This document shows, piece after piece, positions 24,045-32,970 of a stretch of DNA of 64,000 bases (the stretch's first letter is position 1; each line of letters begins with the position of its first letter). This DNA is from Colwellia sp. GTDB taxonomy: Bacteria > Pseudomonadota > Gammaproteobacteria > Enterobacterales > Alteromonadaceae. Location: assembly GCA_013215655.1 (NCBI GenBank), contig JABSOX010000010.1:62001-126000 (forward strand), in the 5' to 3' direction. The notes beneath the pieces were generated by a model, which worked only from the letters and a program-made list of their open reading frames with translations, was not told where the DNA came from and did no database searches. Made by a program: the position numbers and the translations under genes.

Positions 24045-25167
24045 TTTTTGGCAACTGTTTTTACTTTCAGCACCTTGGTTATTATTAGGTTTATTTATTG
24101 CAGGCTTGATTAATGTTTATTTACCCAAAGATTTTTTGAATAAACATTTAGGGTCTGAAGGCTTTGTTACGACGGTAAAAGCCGCTTTAATTGGTGCGCC
24201 AATGCCACTTTGTTCTTGTGGTGTTATTCCTGCCGCATTAGGTTTACGAAGAGCGGGCGCATCAAAAAGTGCCACGACCGCTTTTTTAGTTTCAACCCCT
24301 GAAACAGGTGTTGACTCAATTTCGGTTTCTTATGTTTTATTGGGTCCATTTATGGCGATAATTCGACCAATAGCGGCTATTACCAGCGCCATTGTTGCTG
24401 GTGTTTTAGTGGGGCGAGATGATAAAAAAGAACAAGAAGCAGAAAAAGGGCAGCACGTTGAAAGTTCATGCTGTTCGTCAAAAAGTGAAGTCATTATTGA
24501 AGAGCCTTCATGCTGTAGTAGTCAAAAACCAGAAGAAACGGTTGAAAGTAGCTGTTGTGCTAGTAAAGAAAAACAAAAAAAAGCAGATGGTCATTGGCAG
24601 AAATTTAGTCAAGCGATAGCTTTTAGTTGTACAAAGTTATTAGAAGATACGGTGAAATGGTTACTTATAGGGTTATTTTTTGCGGCACTCATTCAAACTT
24701 ATGTTCCGGCTGATTTTTTCACACGATGGGGTGATGGCATATTAGCAATGGTTGTGGTGATTTTAGTCAGCATTCCTATGTATATTTGCGCTACTGCATC
24801 TACACCTATTGCCGCCGGTTTATTATTATCGGGTGTTTCTCCGGGAGCTGTTTTAGTCTTTATGTTAGCCGGACCAGCCACCAATATTGCTACTTTAGGT
24901 GTTGTTGCAAATGAGCTCGGAAAAAGAGCGGTAGTTTCTTATTTAACCGGTGTTATTGGTGTTGCAGTTTTATTTGGTTTATTAACTGACTTCCTCGTTA
25001 AACATTATGATATTGAAGTAGCCCCGATGTTAGGTGAACACCATGAAATATTACCGTACTGGTTTGCTCTGAGTACGGCAATTTTACTCATTATTTTAAT
25101 ATTGCGACTTGTTGTTAAACACTTTCAAGCGATTCAGTCGAAAAGTGCTTTGCAAAAAGTTGGATAA
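24028..25167 (+). CDS. SO_0444/ArsP-type permease (probable Cu/Zn efflux)
   Basis: The 379-residue inner-membrane permease has two homologous halves of about four to five helices each. Conserved segments are IGAPMPLCSCGVIPAALGLRR near residue 51 and the second-half counterpart IPMYICATASTPIAAGLLLSG near 251. A cytosolic loop at about 145-190 carries three SSCCSS/SCC motifs and looks like a soft-metal binding region. The family was named from Shewanella SO_0444 and is related to ArsP permeases. I chose ATG 24028, with GGAG seven bases upstream, so it overlaps the MerR gene by 17 bp. It is probably the regulator's main target. Confidence 0.87.
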   Translation: MLLLNNFWQLFLLSAPWLLLGLFIAGLINVYLPKDFLNKHLGSEGFVTTVKAALIGAPMPLCSCGVIPAALGLRRAGASKSATTAFLVSTPETGVDSISVSYVLLGPFMAIIRPIAAITSAIVAGVLVGRDDKKEQEAEKGQHVESSCCSSKSEVIIEEPSCCSSQKPEETVESSCCASKEKQKKADGHWQKFSQAIAFSCTKLLEDTVKWLLIGLFFAALIQTYVPADFFTRWGDGILAMVVVILVSIPMYICATASTPIAAGLLLSGVSPGAVLVFMLAGPATNIATLGVVANELGKRAVVSYLTGVIGVAVLFGLLTDFLVKHYDIEVAPMLGEHHEILPYWFALSTAILLIILILRLVVKHFQAIQSKSALQKVG

Positions 25168-25184
25168 CATTGATATCGGTATAA

Positions 25185-26150
25185 TTATTTCGGTGGCAAA
25201 TTCCAAGTTTCTAACATACCGCCTGTAGTCAGGCTCATTGCTTGATGCTGTTCATTAAAACTAGTCGCTAAAACAGAGGCTCGGGTGCTTTCTTGATATG
25301 CCTTCCATTGTCCAATAAGTGCGCCATCAGATACTCGCCACAATTGTAATTTTTGTTTGGGAGAGCCAGAAAGTAATACTTTATTATCCGCCGAAAATAT
25401 TGAATGGTTAAATTCAAAGAAGCGTAAATGAGTATCTAATTCTGAAATTGATTCACCACTTTTTAGATCCCAAATATTGTGGTCTTTTATTGAATCAATG
25501 GTTACACCAACTAAACCATCGTCACTAATTTGTACATGGTTTACTCTAGATTTATGCTTTAGTGAGTGCTTACTTTTACCTGTTTTGGTATGCCATAATA
25601 TTGCGGTTTTATCACTAGAGCCGGTAAAAGCGGTAAGGCCATCACTAGATAAAGCGACAGAATTAATGTCGAGACGGTGTTTTTTAAAGGTGAATACTTC
25701 GTTGGTAAAAGGTCGAATGATGCCTGCTTTGCCGTTGCGTAATCCTAACAAAATAACATCGGCGTTTTTTGATAGGGCAATATCATTAATAATGTTTTCA
25801 CCTAATCGCCATTCACCTACTTTTTTACCATTATGTAAACGGTATAAGCGAACAACAACTTGATTGGAGGTTATATAATAAGCATTATTTTTCGAAATTT
25901 TAACAATCTCAATATAATCCTTTGCTTCACCAACCAAACAGCCATGTTGTAATTGGCTGGTAAGGTTATTCCATACGCAAACTTTTTGTGGATCAGCAAT
26001 TAAGGAATATTGACCATCACTTGAAATATCAGCCGCAGCAACTAAATCAGTACTTTGCTTAAATTGTGTTAAGGCATTTGATGAAAAGGTATTTGATTGA
26101 CCACAACCAGTTAAAAATAAACCTAATGTGAATATGGATAAAAACTTCAT
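25185..26150 (-). CDS. WD40-repeat lipoprotein
   Basis: The 321-residue protein begins MKFLSIFTLGLFLTGCGQ, a lipobox signal with Cys at residue 16. The rest is beta-propeller repeats: LVAAADISSDGQYSLIADPQ, HRLDINSVALSSDGLTAFTG, SSDKTAILWHTKTGK, RVNHVQISDDGLVGVT and KLQLWRVSDGALIGQW, about six or seven blades. It should lie in the periplasm attached to a membrane and act as a binding platform. I chose ATG 26150 over an in-frame codon seven earlier because it gives a normal signal peptide. It is convergent with the permease gene and 50 bp after the PCuAC gene, so it may share that transcript. Confidence 0.87.
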   Translation of the reverse strand: MKFLSIFTLGLFLTGCGQSNTFSSNALTQFKQSTDLVAAADISSDGQYSLIADPQKVCVWNNLTSQLQHGCLVGEAKDYIEIVKISKNNAYYITSNQVVVRLYRLHNGKKVGEWRLGENIINDIALSKNADVILLGLRNGKAGIIRPFTNEVFTFKKHRLDINSVALSSDGLTAFTGSSDKTAILWHTKTGKSKHSLKHKSRVNHVQISDDGLVGVTIDSIKDHNIWDLKSGESISELDTHLRFFEFNHSIFSADNKVLLSGSPKQKLQLWRVSDGALIGQWKAYQESTRASVLATSFNEQHQAMSLTTGGMLETWNLPPK

Positions 26151-26200
26151 GTAATTTCTCAGTGTGAGCAAAAGGAGCTTAATGAAAAGCAGAATAGCTA

Positions 26201-26641
26201 CTATCTCTTGACGACAGGAAATACGACCTCAATTTCCCCGGCATTTTTAAACTCAAAGGTCATTGTTATTTCTTGATTTTCTACCAATGAACTTTCAAGG
26301 CCCATTAACATAATATGGTAACCCCCCGGTGCTAAAGTAATTTTACCATGGGCGGGTATTTGAAGATTATCAGCAGATAACATTTTCATCATACCATCAA
26401 CATTTTTTGTTTGATGAACAGACAATGAATTTACAACAGTACTAGTTACATTTAATAAAGTATCTGGTTTATTAGACGAATTATCAATAGTTACATAGGC
26501 TGCAGTGTGCATAACAGTCGGCGGTAACAGTCTTATCCATGGGGTACTGAATGTAATCGTTTTGTCTTCATTGCTGTGCGCATTTATCAAGTTACTCAAC
26601 AAAAGTATTGATAGCGTTACTAATATTCTTGCCAATGCCAT
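26201..26641 (-). CDS. PCuAC family periplasmic copper chaperone
   Basis: The 146-residue protein has a signal peptide (to INAHS) and a PCuAC domain. It delivers Cu(I) to the CuA or CuB centre of cytochrome oxidases. The characteristic motif is present as H-x10-M then a spaced H-x-M: VHQTKNVDGMMKM near residue 91 and PGGYHIMLMGLE near 121. WIRLLPPTVMHTAAYVTI near 36 is also typical. Neither neighbouring gene has an evident copper role. The terminal oxidase cluster at 28.1-37.2 kb, which carries Cox11 and Sco1, is a plausible client. Confidence 0.9.
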   Translation of the reverse strand: MALARILVTLSILLLSNLINAHSNEDKTITFSTPWIRLLPPTVMHTAAYVTIDNSSNKPDTLLNVTSTVVNSLSVHQTKNVDGMMKMLSADNLQIPAHGKITLAPGGYHIMLMGLESSLVENQEITMTFEFKNAGEIEVVFPVVKR

Positions 26642-26818
26642 GTGACGATTCCTTCAATTATTATTGTATTGTAAAAGCTGTATTACTAATTTGTACGAGC
26701 CAGTAAAATTAGCAAATTATAACAAGAGGGTCAAAGTGTTAGTCTATTTAAATGAGAGGTTGCAGTAACTTACAAAAAAATACGTCACGGATGTTGAAAA
26801 CTTGCGTTTATTTACAGC

Positions 26819-26834
26819 CTGTATATACTCACAG
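26819..26834. promoter_or_regulatory. LexA-binding SOS box 1 of lexA
   Basis: CTGTATATACTCACAG fits the consensus CTGT-N8-ACAG exactly. It lies 34 bp before the lexA start codon. Confidence 0.93.
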
Positions 26835-26840
26835 TTATTA

Positions 26841-26856
26841 CTGTGCAAAAATACAG
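26841..26856. promoter_or_regulatory. LexA-binding SOS box 2 of lexA
   Basis: CTGTGCAAAAATACAG also fits CTGT-N8-ACAG, 22 bp from box 1 (start to start), the same side of the helix. Tandem boxes are typical of lexA autoregulation in gammaproteobacteria. Confidence 0.93.
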
Positions 26857-26867
26857 GACACTGTGCT

Positions 26868-27503
26868 ATGAGTAAGAATATGACCAAATTTAGACCACTA
26901 ACACCTCGCCAGCAGCAAATTTTTGATCTGATCAAAGAAAAAATATCTGATACCGGTATGCCGCCAACTCGTGCTGAAATAGCGAGCTTTTTTGGTTTTA
27001 AGTCTGCGAATGCTGCTGAAGAGCATTTAAAAGCACTAGCTAAAAAAGGTTATATTCATATGTTGCCCGGTACTTCTCGAGGCATTCAGCTCGCAGAAGA
27101 ATTTATTGAACAAGAGGGCTTGCCCTTAATTGGCCGTGTGGCTGCTGGTGAACCTATCCTTGCTATTGAACATGTCGAAGAACATTATAAAATAGACGGT
27201 AATTTATTTCGTCCTGCCGCTGATTATTTGTTACGTATTAATGGTGAAAGCATGAAAGATATCGGTATATTAGATGGGGATTTATTGGCGGTACATCAAA
27301 CAACCGATGTGCAAAATGGTCAGGTAATTGTTGCCCGTGTTGATGATGACGTTACGGTAAAACGTTTTAAGCGTGAAGGTAATATAGTTTACTTACATGC
27401 AGAAAATGCAGATTTTTCACCAATAAAAGTAGATTTGGCATCACAGGACTTCAATATAGAAGGAATTGCTGTAGGGGTTATTCGTGCTGCTGATTGGATG
27501 TAG
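26868..27503 (+). CDS. lexA: LexA SOS repressor
   Basis: The 211-residue SOS repressor-protease has a winged helix at residues 8-70 ([20 protein letters not shown], then [14 protein letters not shown]). The self-cleavage site is Ala93-Gly94 in GRVAAGEP. The catalytic dyad is Ser128 in [10 protein letters not shown] and Lys165 in DVTVKRFKR. RecA filaments trigger its cleavage, which frees SOS genes. I chose ATG 26868, with AGGA nine bases upstream. Longer reading would run through the two SOS boxes. The gene is monocistronic, with a terminator at 27530-27556. Confidence 0.97.
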   Translation: MSKNMTKFRPLTPRQQQIFDLIKEKISDTGMPPTRAEIASFFGFKSANAAEEHLKALAKKGYIHMLPGTSRGIQLAEEFIEQEGLPLIGRVAAGEPILAIEHVEEHYKIDGNLFRPAADYLLRINGESMKDIGILDGDLLAVHQTTDVQNGQVIVARVDDDVTVKRFKREGNIVYLHAENADFSPIKVDLASQDFNIEGIAVGVIRAADWM

Positions 27504-27529
27504 AATGCATTGACAGAATCTGTTTTGTA

Positions 27530-27556
27530 TAAAAGCCGCTAGTTAGTGGCTTTTAT
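27530..27556 (+). terminator. Terminator downstream of lexA
   Basis: Stem AAAAGCC/GGCTTTT extended by GCT/AGT pairs around a four-base loop, ending in TTTTA on the plus strand, 27 bases after the lexA stop. Confidence 0.75.
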
Positions 27557-28136
27557 GTTTAAGGATAAGTTATGTGCTTATTTTTTTTAATAATTTTACT
27601 TACCAATACATTTCTTAAATGTATTTTTGTCAAACTAGATTCTAGGATTTATAGTCACTTTGTGACATAAGTCATCTGTTTTTATACTTTAAGCACTTTT
27701 TCATTATCTAAGCTTCATTTTTATCAAATAATTATCATTGTTAATAACAATTTACGTAAATAGATTAAAAAACGTCCATTTTATAACCCGCTCCGGATAT
27801 CTGAAATAAACAGTTTGTTTTTCCTCTTGTATGAAATTAAAACAATCATCACAGCCCTTTGTTTATCCGTGATATATGTTATTAGAGTTAGTACTCTATT
27901 GTAATTGTTAGATTTTATTTCGTTGATCTCTTTAATTATGAATTGACCTAGATCAAGTTTTGAGTAATTCTAGGGTGTAAAACGTACGAAAATAACAATA
28001 AATCGCAGTTAATCTTAATGTTTAGCGCGAAATTAATAACAACAAAAATAGTTAGCAAAACGTAAATGTAAGAAATTATGTCTATTTCTGACGTTTGTAT
28101 TTTGCTTTTTGATAGAAGGGTGAAAGGAGATGTCGT
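27557..28136 (+). other. Long upstream region of the cytochrome oxidase operon
   Basis: About 580 bases with no gene that I can support. It contains an FNR-type site at 27943-27956, a GTCAC-TTT-GTGAC dyad near 27654, and the ribosome-binding site AAGGAG at 28124-28129. The length suggests a long leader or several promoters for the oxidase genes. Confidence 0.5.
27943..27956. promoter_or_regulatory. FNR/EtrA-type binding site upstream of oxidase operon
   Basis: TTGACCTAGATCAA agrees with the FNR consensus TTGAT-N4-ATCAA in nine of ten positions. It lies about 180 bp before the first oxidase gene. Oxygen-dependent control of a terminal oxidase by an FNR homologue would be expected. Whether the site acts positively or negatively is not known, as the transcription start is not mapped. 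Confidence 0.6.
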
Positions 28137-29690
28137 GTGAAAAGACGTAACCTAAGTTGGCTGGCGTTAGGAAGTTTATTTTCTAGCTCAGTTTGGGCAG
28201 ATATGCAACTGAATCTGACCAAAGGTGTAACTGAAATAAGTAGGGAAGTTTATGACCTACATATGCTTGTTATGTATATATGTACTGCCATTGGTATCGT
28301 GGTCTTTGGCGCGATGTTTTGGTCTATGGTCTTTCATCGAAAATCAAAAGGAGCAAAAGCAGCAGACTTTCATGAAAGTACCAAGGTAGAAATTCTCTGG
28401 ACTGCAATTCCCATTGTCATTCTGATCGCCATGGCCGTTCCAGCGACTAAAACACTTATTGCGATGGAAAATAATGATAACGCAGATGTGACTATTCAAG
28501 TTACTGGTTCGCAATGGAAATGGCATTATAAATATTTTGACCAAGACATAGAGTTTTATTCCGTTCTCTCTACACCTCGTGATCAATACGAAAATCAAAA
28601 TGGTAGTTCTGCTGAGAAAGGCGAAAACTACTTATTAGAAGTTGATAATCATCTTGTTATCCCAGTAAATAAAAAAGTACGTTTTCTGATAACTTCTGAT
28701 GATGTAATTCATGCTTGGTGGGTACCAGCATTTGCCGTGAAGCAAGATGCCAATCCAGGTTTTATCAATGAAGCATGGACGAATGTTCCTGAGCCAGGTA
28801 TTTACCGTGGCCAATGTGCTGAGCTTTGTGGTAAAGACCATGGTTTTATGCCGATTGTTGTTGAAGTTAAATCTGAAGCTGATTATGCCGCTTGGATTGA
28901 GGAACAACATCAAATGACAGCCAATGCAGCAGCAGCTGAAAAAGCATCATTAAATGCATCTGTTTCAATGGATGAGTTAATGCAATTAGGTGAAACAACG
29001 TATGTTGCATACTGTGCGGCTTGTCACCAAGTTTCAGGTGCTGGTTTACCTCCTGCTTTCCCTGCATTAAAAGGCAGCCCAGTGGCGTTAGGTGATATTA
29101 GTACTCATATCAATACGGTGTTTAATGGTAAAGCTGGTACGGGTATGCAAGGTTATGGTAAGCAATTAAGTCTTAAGCAAATTGCTGCAGTAGTTACTTA
29201 TGAGCGTAATGCTTGGGGTAATAATACGGGTGATGCTGTACAGGCATCCGATGTGCAATCTGCTGTTGGTGGTGCTGAACAAAGTATGTCAGAAAAAGTG
29301 ACTGATGAAGTAAAAGCAGTTGTTGACGATGTTGTTGCACAAGTAGCACCCGCTGAAGACTTAACTAAAGAATATAGCCATGACGAATTAATGAAAATGG
29401 GTGAAGAAGTCTACATGACTGCTTGTGCTGCTTGTCATCAAGCATCTGGCGCAGGTTTACCTCCAGCATTCCCTGCCTTGAAAGATAGTGCAGTTGCGAA
29501 AGGTGATATTGCTGTTCATTTAGACATGGTCATTAATGGCAGTAAGAAAAATCCAGCCATGGCCGCTTTTGGTAGTCAGTTAACAAAAACACAAATCGCT
29601 GCAGTAGTTACCTATGAAAGAAACGCATGGGGTAACAATACCGGTGATTTAGTTCAACCAGCTGCAGTTGATGCTGCCAGTGCGAAGTAG
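28137..29690 (+). CDS. coxB: Cytochrome c oxidase subunit II with two fused cytochrome c domains
   Basis: The 517-residue subunit II (ctaC/coxB) begins with a signal peptide, followed by two transmembrane helices (about 45-65 and 88-105). The CuA domain has HAWWVPAF near 185 and the ligand loop QCAELCGKDHGFM near 223. Two cytochrome c domains follow, each with a CxxCH haem site (YCAACHQ near 298 and ACAACHQ near 431), each reading SGAGLPPAFPAL afterwards and each ending ERNAWGNNTGD. This makes a caa3-like enzyme with two haems on subunit II instead of the usual one. The start is GTG with AAGGAG seven bases upstream. It heads the oxidase cluster. Confidence 0.95.
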   Translation: MKRRNLSWLALGSLFSSSVWADMQLNLTKGVTEISREVYDLHMLVMYICTAIGIVVFGAMFWSMVFHRKSKGAKAADFHESTKVEILWTAIPIVILIAMAVPATKTLIAMENNDNADVTIQVTGSQWKWHYKYFDQDIEFYSVLSTPRDQYENQNGSSAEKGENYLLEVDNHLVIPVNKKVRFLITSDDVIHAWWVPAFAVKQDANPGFINEAWTNVPEPGIYRGQCAELCGKDHGFMPIVVEVKSEADYAAWIEEQHQMTANAAAAEKASLNASVSMDELMQLGETTYVAYCAACHQVSGAGLPPAFPALKGSPVALGDISTHINTVFNGKAGTGMQGYGKQLSLKQIAAVVTYERNAWGNNTGDAVQASDVQSAVGGAEQSMSEKVTDEVKAVVDDVVAQVAPAEDLTKEYSHDELMKMGEEVYMTACAACHQASGAGLPPAFPALKDSAVAKGDIAVHLDMVINGSKKNPAMAAFGSQLTKTQIAAVVTYERNAWGNNTGDLVQPAAVDAASAK

Positions 29691-29702
29691 GGGGAAGAAA
29701 AA

Positions 29703-31310
29703 ATGACAACAGATGTTATAGAACAAGAATCTCACGATTCGCACGACGATCATCATGATGATTCACATGGGAAGATGACAGGTATTAAACGTTGGTTATA
29801 TACCACTAACCATAAAGATATTGGAACCTTGTATTTATGGTTCTCCTTTATCATGTTCCTTACCGGTGGTGCGATGGCGATGGTGATTCGTGCTGAGTTA
29901 TTTCAGCCCGGGTTACAAATAGTTGAGCCAGACTTTTTTAATCAGCTAACTACCGTGCATGGTTTGATCATGGTGTTTGGTGCAATCATGCCAGCATTTA
30001 CGGGATTTGCTAACTGGATGATACCAATGATGATTGGTGCACCAGATATGGCATTACCAAGAATGAATAACTGGAGCTTTTGGATTCTTCCTTTTGATTT
30101 TGCTATTTTAATTGGTTCCTTTTTTATGGAGTCAGGAGCGCCTAACTTTGGTTGGACCTTCTACGCGCCATTATCAACCACATATTCTAATGGTAGTACC
30201 GCGTTTTTTGTATTTGCCGTACATATTATGGGTATCTCATCAATAATGGGTGCAATTAACATTGTTGTTACCATTATGAATTTACGCGCGCCGGGCATGA
30301 CTTATATGAAAATGCCGTTGTTTGTATGGACATTCTTTATAACCGCTTATTTATTGATAGCGGTGATGCCCGTGCTCGCTGGTGTGGTTACTATGTTATT
30401 AACCGATACTTACTTTGGTACCAGCTTTTTTGATGCTGCTGGTGGTGGTGATCCGGTTATGTTCCAGCATATTTTCTGGTTCTTTGGTCATCCTGAAGTT
30501 TACATCATGATTTTGCCAGCGTTTGGTATTGTATCTACGATTATTCCAGCCTTTTCACGGAAACCATTATTTGGTTATGCGTCAATGGTTTATGCAACCT
30601 CTTCAATTGCATTGCTATCATTTATTGTCTGGGCACATCATATGTTTACAACGGGAATGCCACTATTTGGTGAGTTGTTCTTCATGTATTGTACGATGTT
30701 GATTGCGGTTCCAACGGGTGTGAAAGTCTTTAACTGGGTGGCAACAATGTGGCGTGGCTCATTGAGCTTCGAAACACCGATGTTATTTTCATTAGCTTTT
30801 GTCATCTTGTTTACTATCGGAGGGTTCTCTGGCCTGATGTTAGCGATGACACCGGTTGATTTTCAATATCACGATACGTATTTTGTAGTTGCGCATTTCC
30901 ACTATGTATTAGTTACTGGTTCATTGTTTTCTATCTTTGCAGGTGCTTATTACTGGCTACCTAAATGGACAGGTCACATGTACAGCGAATCATTGGGTAA
31001 ATGGCATTTTTGGTGTTCATTAATCTCGGTTAACTTATTATTTTTCCCAATGCACTTTTTAGGCCTAGCGGGTATGCCTCGTCGTATTCCTGATTATGCT
31101 TTGCAGTTTGCTGACTTTAATAAGTGGGTCAGTATTGGTGGTTTTGCTTTTGGCTTATCACAATTAATATTCTTAGTTGTAGTGATTAAGTGTATTAAAG
31201 GTGGTGAAAAAGCAGCCGCTAAACCATGGGATGGTGCGGAAGGATTGGAATGGACAGTGGCAAGCCCTGCTCCATATCACACCTTTTCAACACCACCAAA
31301 GATTGATTAA
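29703..31310 (+). CDS. coxA: Cytochrome c oxidase subunit I
   Basis: The 535-residue catalytic subunit I (ctaD/coxA) has twelve transmembrane helices. Haem a and the haem a3/CuB site are marked by HGLIMVFGAIMPAF near residue 87, FWFFGHPEVYIMILPAFG near 260 (CuB His and the cross-linked Tyr), WAHHMF near 310 and YHDTYFVVAHFHYVLVTGS near 387. The N-terminus carries a His/Asp-rich stretch (ESHDSHDDHHDDSHG). It reduces oxygen to water and pumps protons. It lies 12 bp after subunit II and 6 bp before cox11, clearly one operon. Confidence 0.98.
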   Translation: MTTDVIEQESHDSHDDHHDDSHGKMTGIKRWLYTTNHKDIGTLYLWFSFIMFLTGGAMAMVIRAELFQPGLQIVEPDFFNQLTTVHGLIMVFGAIMPAFTGFANWMIPMMIGAPDMALPRMNNWSFWILPFDFAILIGSFFMESGAPNFGWTFYAPLSTTYSNGSTAFFVFAVHIMGISSIMGAINIVVTIMNLRAPGMTYMKMPLFVWTFFITAYLLIAVMPVLAGVVTMLLTDTYFGTSFFDAAGGGDPVMFQHIFWFFGHPEVYIMILPAFGIVSTIIPAFSRKPLFGYASMVYATSSIALLSFIVWAHHMFTTGMPLFGELFFMYCTMLIAVPTGVKVFNWVATMWRGSLSFETPMLFSLAFVILFTIGGFSGLMLAMTPVDFQYHDTYFVVAHFHYVLVTGSLFSIFAGAYYWLPKWTGHMYSESLGKWHFWCSLISVNLLFFPMHFLGLAGMPRRIPDYALQFADFNKWVSIGGFAFGLSQLIFLVVVIKCIKGGEKAAAKPWDGAEGLEWTVASPAPYHTFSTPPKID

Positions 31311-31325
31311 TAAAAAGTGACACAG

Positions 31326-31883
31326 ATGAATAAAGGTACCGAACAAAAAAATATCCAGAGCAGTAACAGCAAAGTCGTTAAAAAGCTTGTGCTTATAGTG
31401 TTTGGAATGTTTGGTTTTGGTTTCGCTTTGGTACCTTTATACGATGTGTTTTGTGATATTACCGGGTTAAATGGAAAAACAAATGGTGCCTCGGTTGCTT
31501 ATGCAGCCGATGGTATCGATACATCTCGAATCATTACTGTGCAATTTATTAGTCGTACAGCACAAGGTATACCATGGCAATTTGAACCCATGGAACGAGA
31601 AGTAAAAGTTCATCCCGGTGAAGTGAAATTTGTTAAATTTTACGCTAAAAATGAATCAAATCGCGACATTATCGGTCAAGCCGTACCGTCAGTGTCACCC
31701 GGACTAGCTGCTGCGTATTTTCAAAAAATAGAATGTTTTTGTTTTACACAACAGCCATTAAAAGGCGGTGAAGAAGTTGAAATGGGTTTACAGTTTTATG
31801 TAGATCCAGAATTATCTGAAGATATTTCAACACTGACTTTGTCATATACTTTATATGACGTTACAGGCAAGGTAGATTCATAA
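31326..31883 (+). CDS. ctaG: Cytochrome c oxidase assembly protein Cox11/CtaG
   Basis: The 185-residue CtaG/Cox11 inserts copper into CuB of subunit I. It has an N-terminal membrane anchor (VVKKLVLIVFGMFGFGFALV) followed by the conserved PLYDVFCDITGLNGKTN, a beta-barrel domain with VQFISRTAQGIPWQF, and the copper-binding loop KIECFCFTQQPLKGGE near residue 138. It lies between subunit I and subunit III genes. A GTG nine bases upstream (31317) is a possible alternative start. Neither has a strong ribosome-binding site. Confidence 0.95.
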   Translation: MNKGTEQKNIQSSNSKVVKKLVLIVFGMFGFGFALVPLYDVFCDITGLNGKTNGASVAYAADGIDTSRIITVQFISRTAQGIPWQFEPMEREVKVHPGEVKFVKFYAKNESNRDIIGQAVPSVSPGLAAAYFQKIECFCFTQQPLKGGEEVEMGLQFYVDPELSEDISTLTLSYTLYDVTGKVDS

Positions 31884-31929
31884 GCATTATGTGCGCTCAC
31901 GCGTATATATTAAGTTTAGGGGAATAACA

Positions 31930-32823
31930 ATGACGACAAAAGAATACGAAAGTTATTATGTACCAGCGCATAGCCATTGGCCGATTGTTGGTGCCGTGGC
32001 ATTATTTATGATTGCGTTTGGAGCCGGAAACTTTGTTTCTGATAATTTTGGCAACAATCAATCAGCAGATGGTTATGGTGGCTATTTATTATTGGCTGGC
32101 ATAGGTCTGGTAATTTACATGTTATATGGCTGGTTCAGTAATGTTATTAATGAATCTATGTCAGGTAAGTATAGCCATCAAATGGACAGCTCGTTTCGAC
32201 AAGGCATGAGCTGGTTTATATTTTCAGAAGTAATGTTTTTTGCAGCCTTTTTTGGTGCGTTATTTTACGTGCGTATCTTATCGGTTCCTTGGTTAGGTGG
32301 TGCAGATAATAATGTTATGACAGGTGCAGTATTATGGCCTGAGTTTGTAGCAAGTTGGCCATTACTTAAAACACCAGACGGTACTGAAACGACACAAATG
32401 GGTTGGTATGGCTTGCCATTGATTAACACTATTTTGTTATTAACCTCTTCAATTACTGCTCATTTTGCACATACTGCTTTATTAAAGGATAACCGCAAAC
32501 AATTAAAAATATGGTTAGGTTTAACTATTATTTTAGGCTTAACTTTCTTGTTCTTCCAAGTTGAAGAATATATGCATGGTTATTCAGAAGAGATGAAGCT
32601 GTATTTAGATAGTGGCATTTACGGTACCACTTTTTATATGCTGACAGGTTTTCATGGTATGCATGTTACCTTAGGTACCATCATGTTGATTGTGGTGTTC
32701 TTAAGAGTATTAAAAGGTCACTTTACACCTAACAATGCGTTTGCCTTTGAAGCGGCAAGTTGGTATTGGCATTTTGTCGATGTTGTTTGGGTTATACTAT
32801 TTGTATTTGTTTACATAATTTAG
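31930..32823 (+). CDS. coxC: Cytochrome c oxidase subunit III
   Basis: The 297-residue subunit III (ctaE/coxC) has seven transmembrane segments. Family marks are YYVPAHSHWPIVGA near the start, GMSWFIFSEVMFFAAFFGALF near residue 78, NTILLLTSSITAHFAH near 165, and FHGMHVTLGTIML near 236. The C-terminal helix, EAASWYWHFVDVVWVILFVFVY, is the signature of the subunit. It stabilises subunit I and its proton uptake. I chose ATG 31930, with AGGGGA upstream, over an in-frame ATG 13 codons earlier with no ribosome site. Confidence 0.96.
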   Translation: MTTKEYESYYVPAHSHWPIVGAVALFMIAFGAGNFVSDNFGNNQSADGYGGYLLLAGIGLVIYMLYGWFSNVINESMSGKYSHQMDSSFRQGMSWFIFSEVMFFAAFFGALFYVRILSVPWLGGADNNVMTGAVLWPEFVASWPLLKTPDGTETTQMGWYGLPLINTILLLTSSITAHFAHTALLKDNRKQLKIWLGLTIILGLTFLFFQVEEYMHGYSEEMKLYLDSGIYGTTFYMLTGFHGMHVTLGTIMLIVVFLRVLKGHFTPNNAFAFEAASWYWHFVDVVWVILFVFVYII

Positions 32824-32915
32824 GTCGAAATTTGCTTATATAGATGTAAGTACTTAGTTTATGTCAAGAACTGATAAACTGCATTTTGACAAGTATATAA
32901 ATAATCTAATATTAG

Positions 32916-32966
32916 TTTATACCCGTTGATTCTAAAGGTAGTTCTTAAAATTTAATGGGTATAGTA
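32916..32966. repeat. Short palindromic repeat with TATACCC ends
   Basis: Arms TATACCCGTTGATT (32918-32931) and AATTTAATGGGTATA (32949-32963) form an imperfect inverted repeat of about 48 bases. The outer nine bases, TATACCCGT, match the ends of the MITE at 15146-15311, so the two are probably related repeat families. Confidence 0.55.
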
Positions 32967-32970
32967 AAAT

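Noticed and set aside
26802-26867. Longer lexA start at 26802
   Set aside because: The extra codons run through both SOS boxes, have no LexA similarity, and a good start with AGGA lies at 26868.
27654-27670. Possible CRP site around GTCACTTTGTGACATAAGTCA
   Set aside because: The TGTGA half-site is present but the TCACA half is poor and the local dyad is GTCAC-TTT-GTGAC with the wrong spacing.
27727-27745. Fur-box-like string (AATAATTATCATTGTTAATA) before the oxidase operon
   Set aside because: Only a partial match to the 19-bp inverted-repeat consensus in a very AT-rich region; not enough to call.
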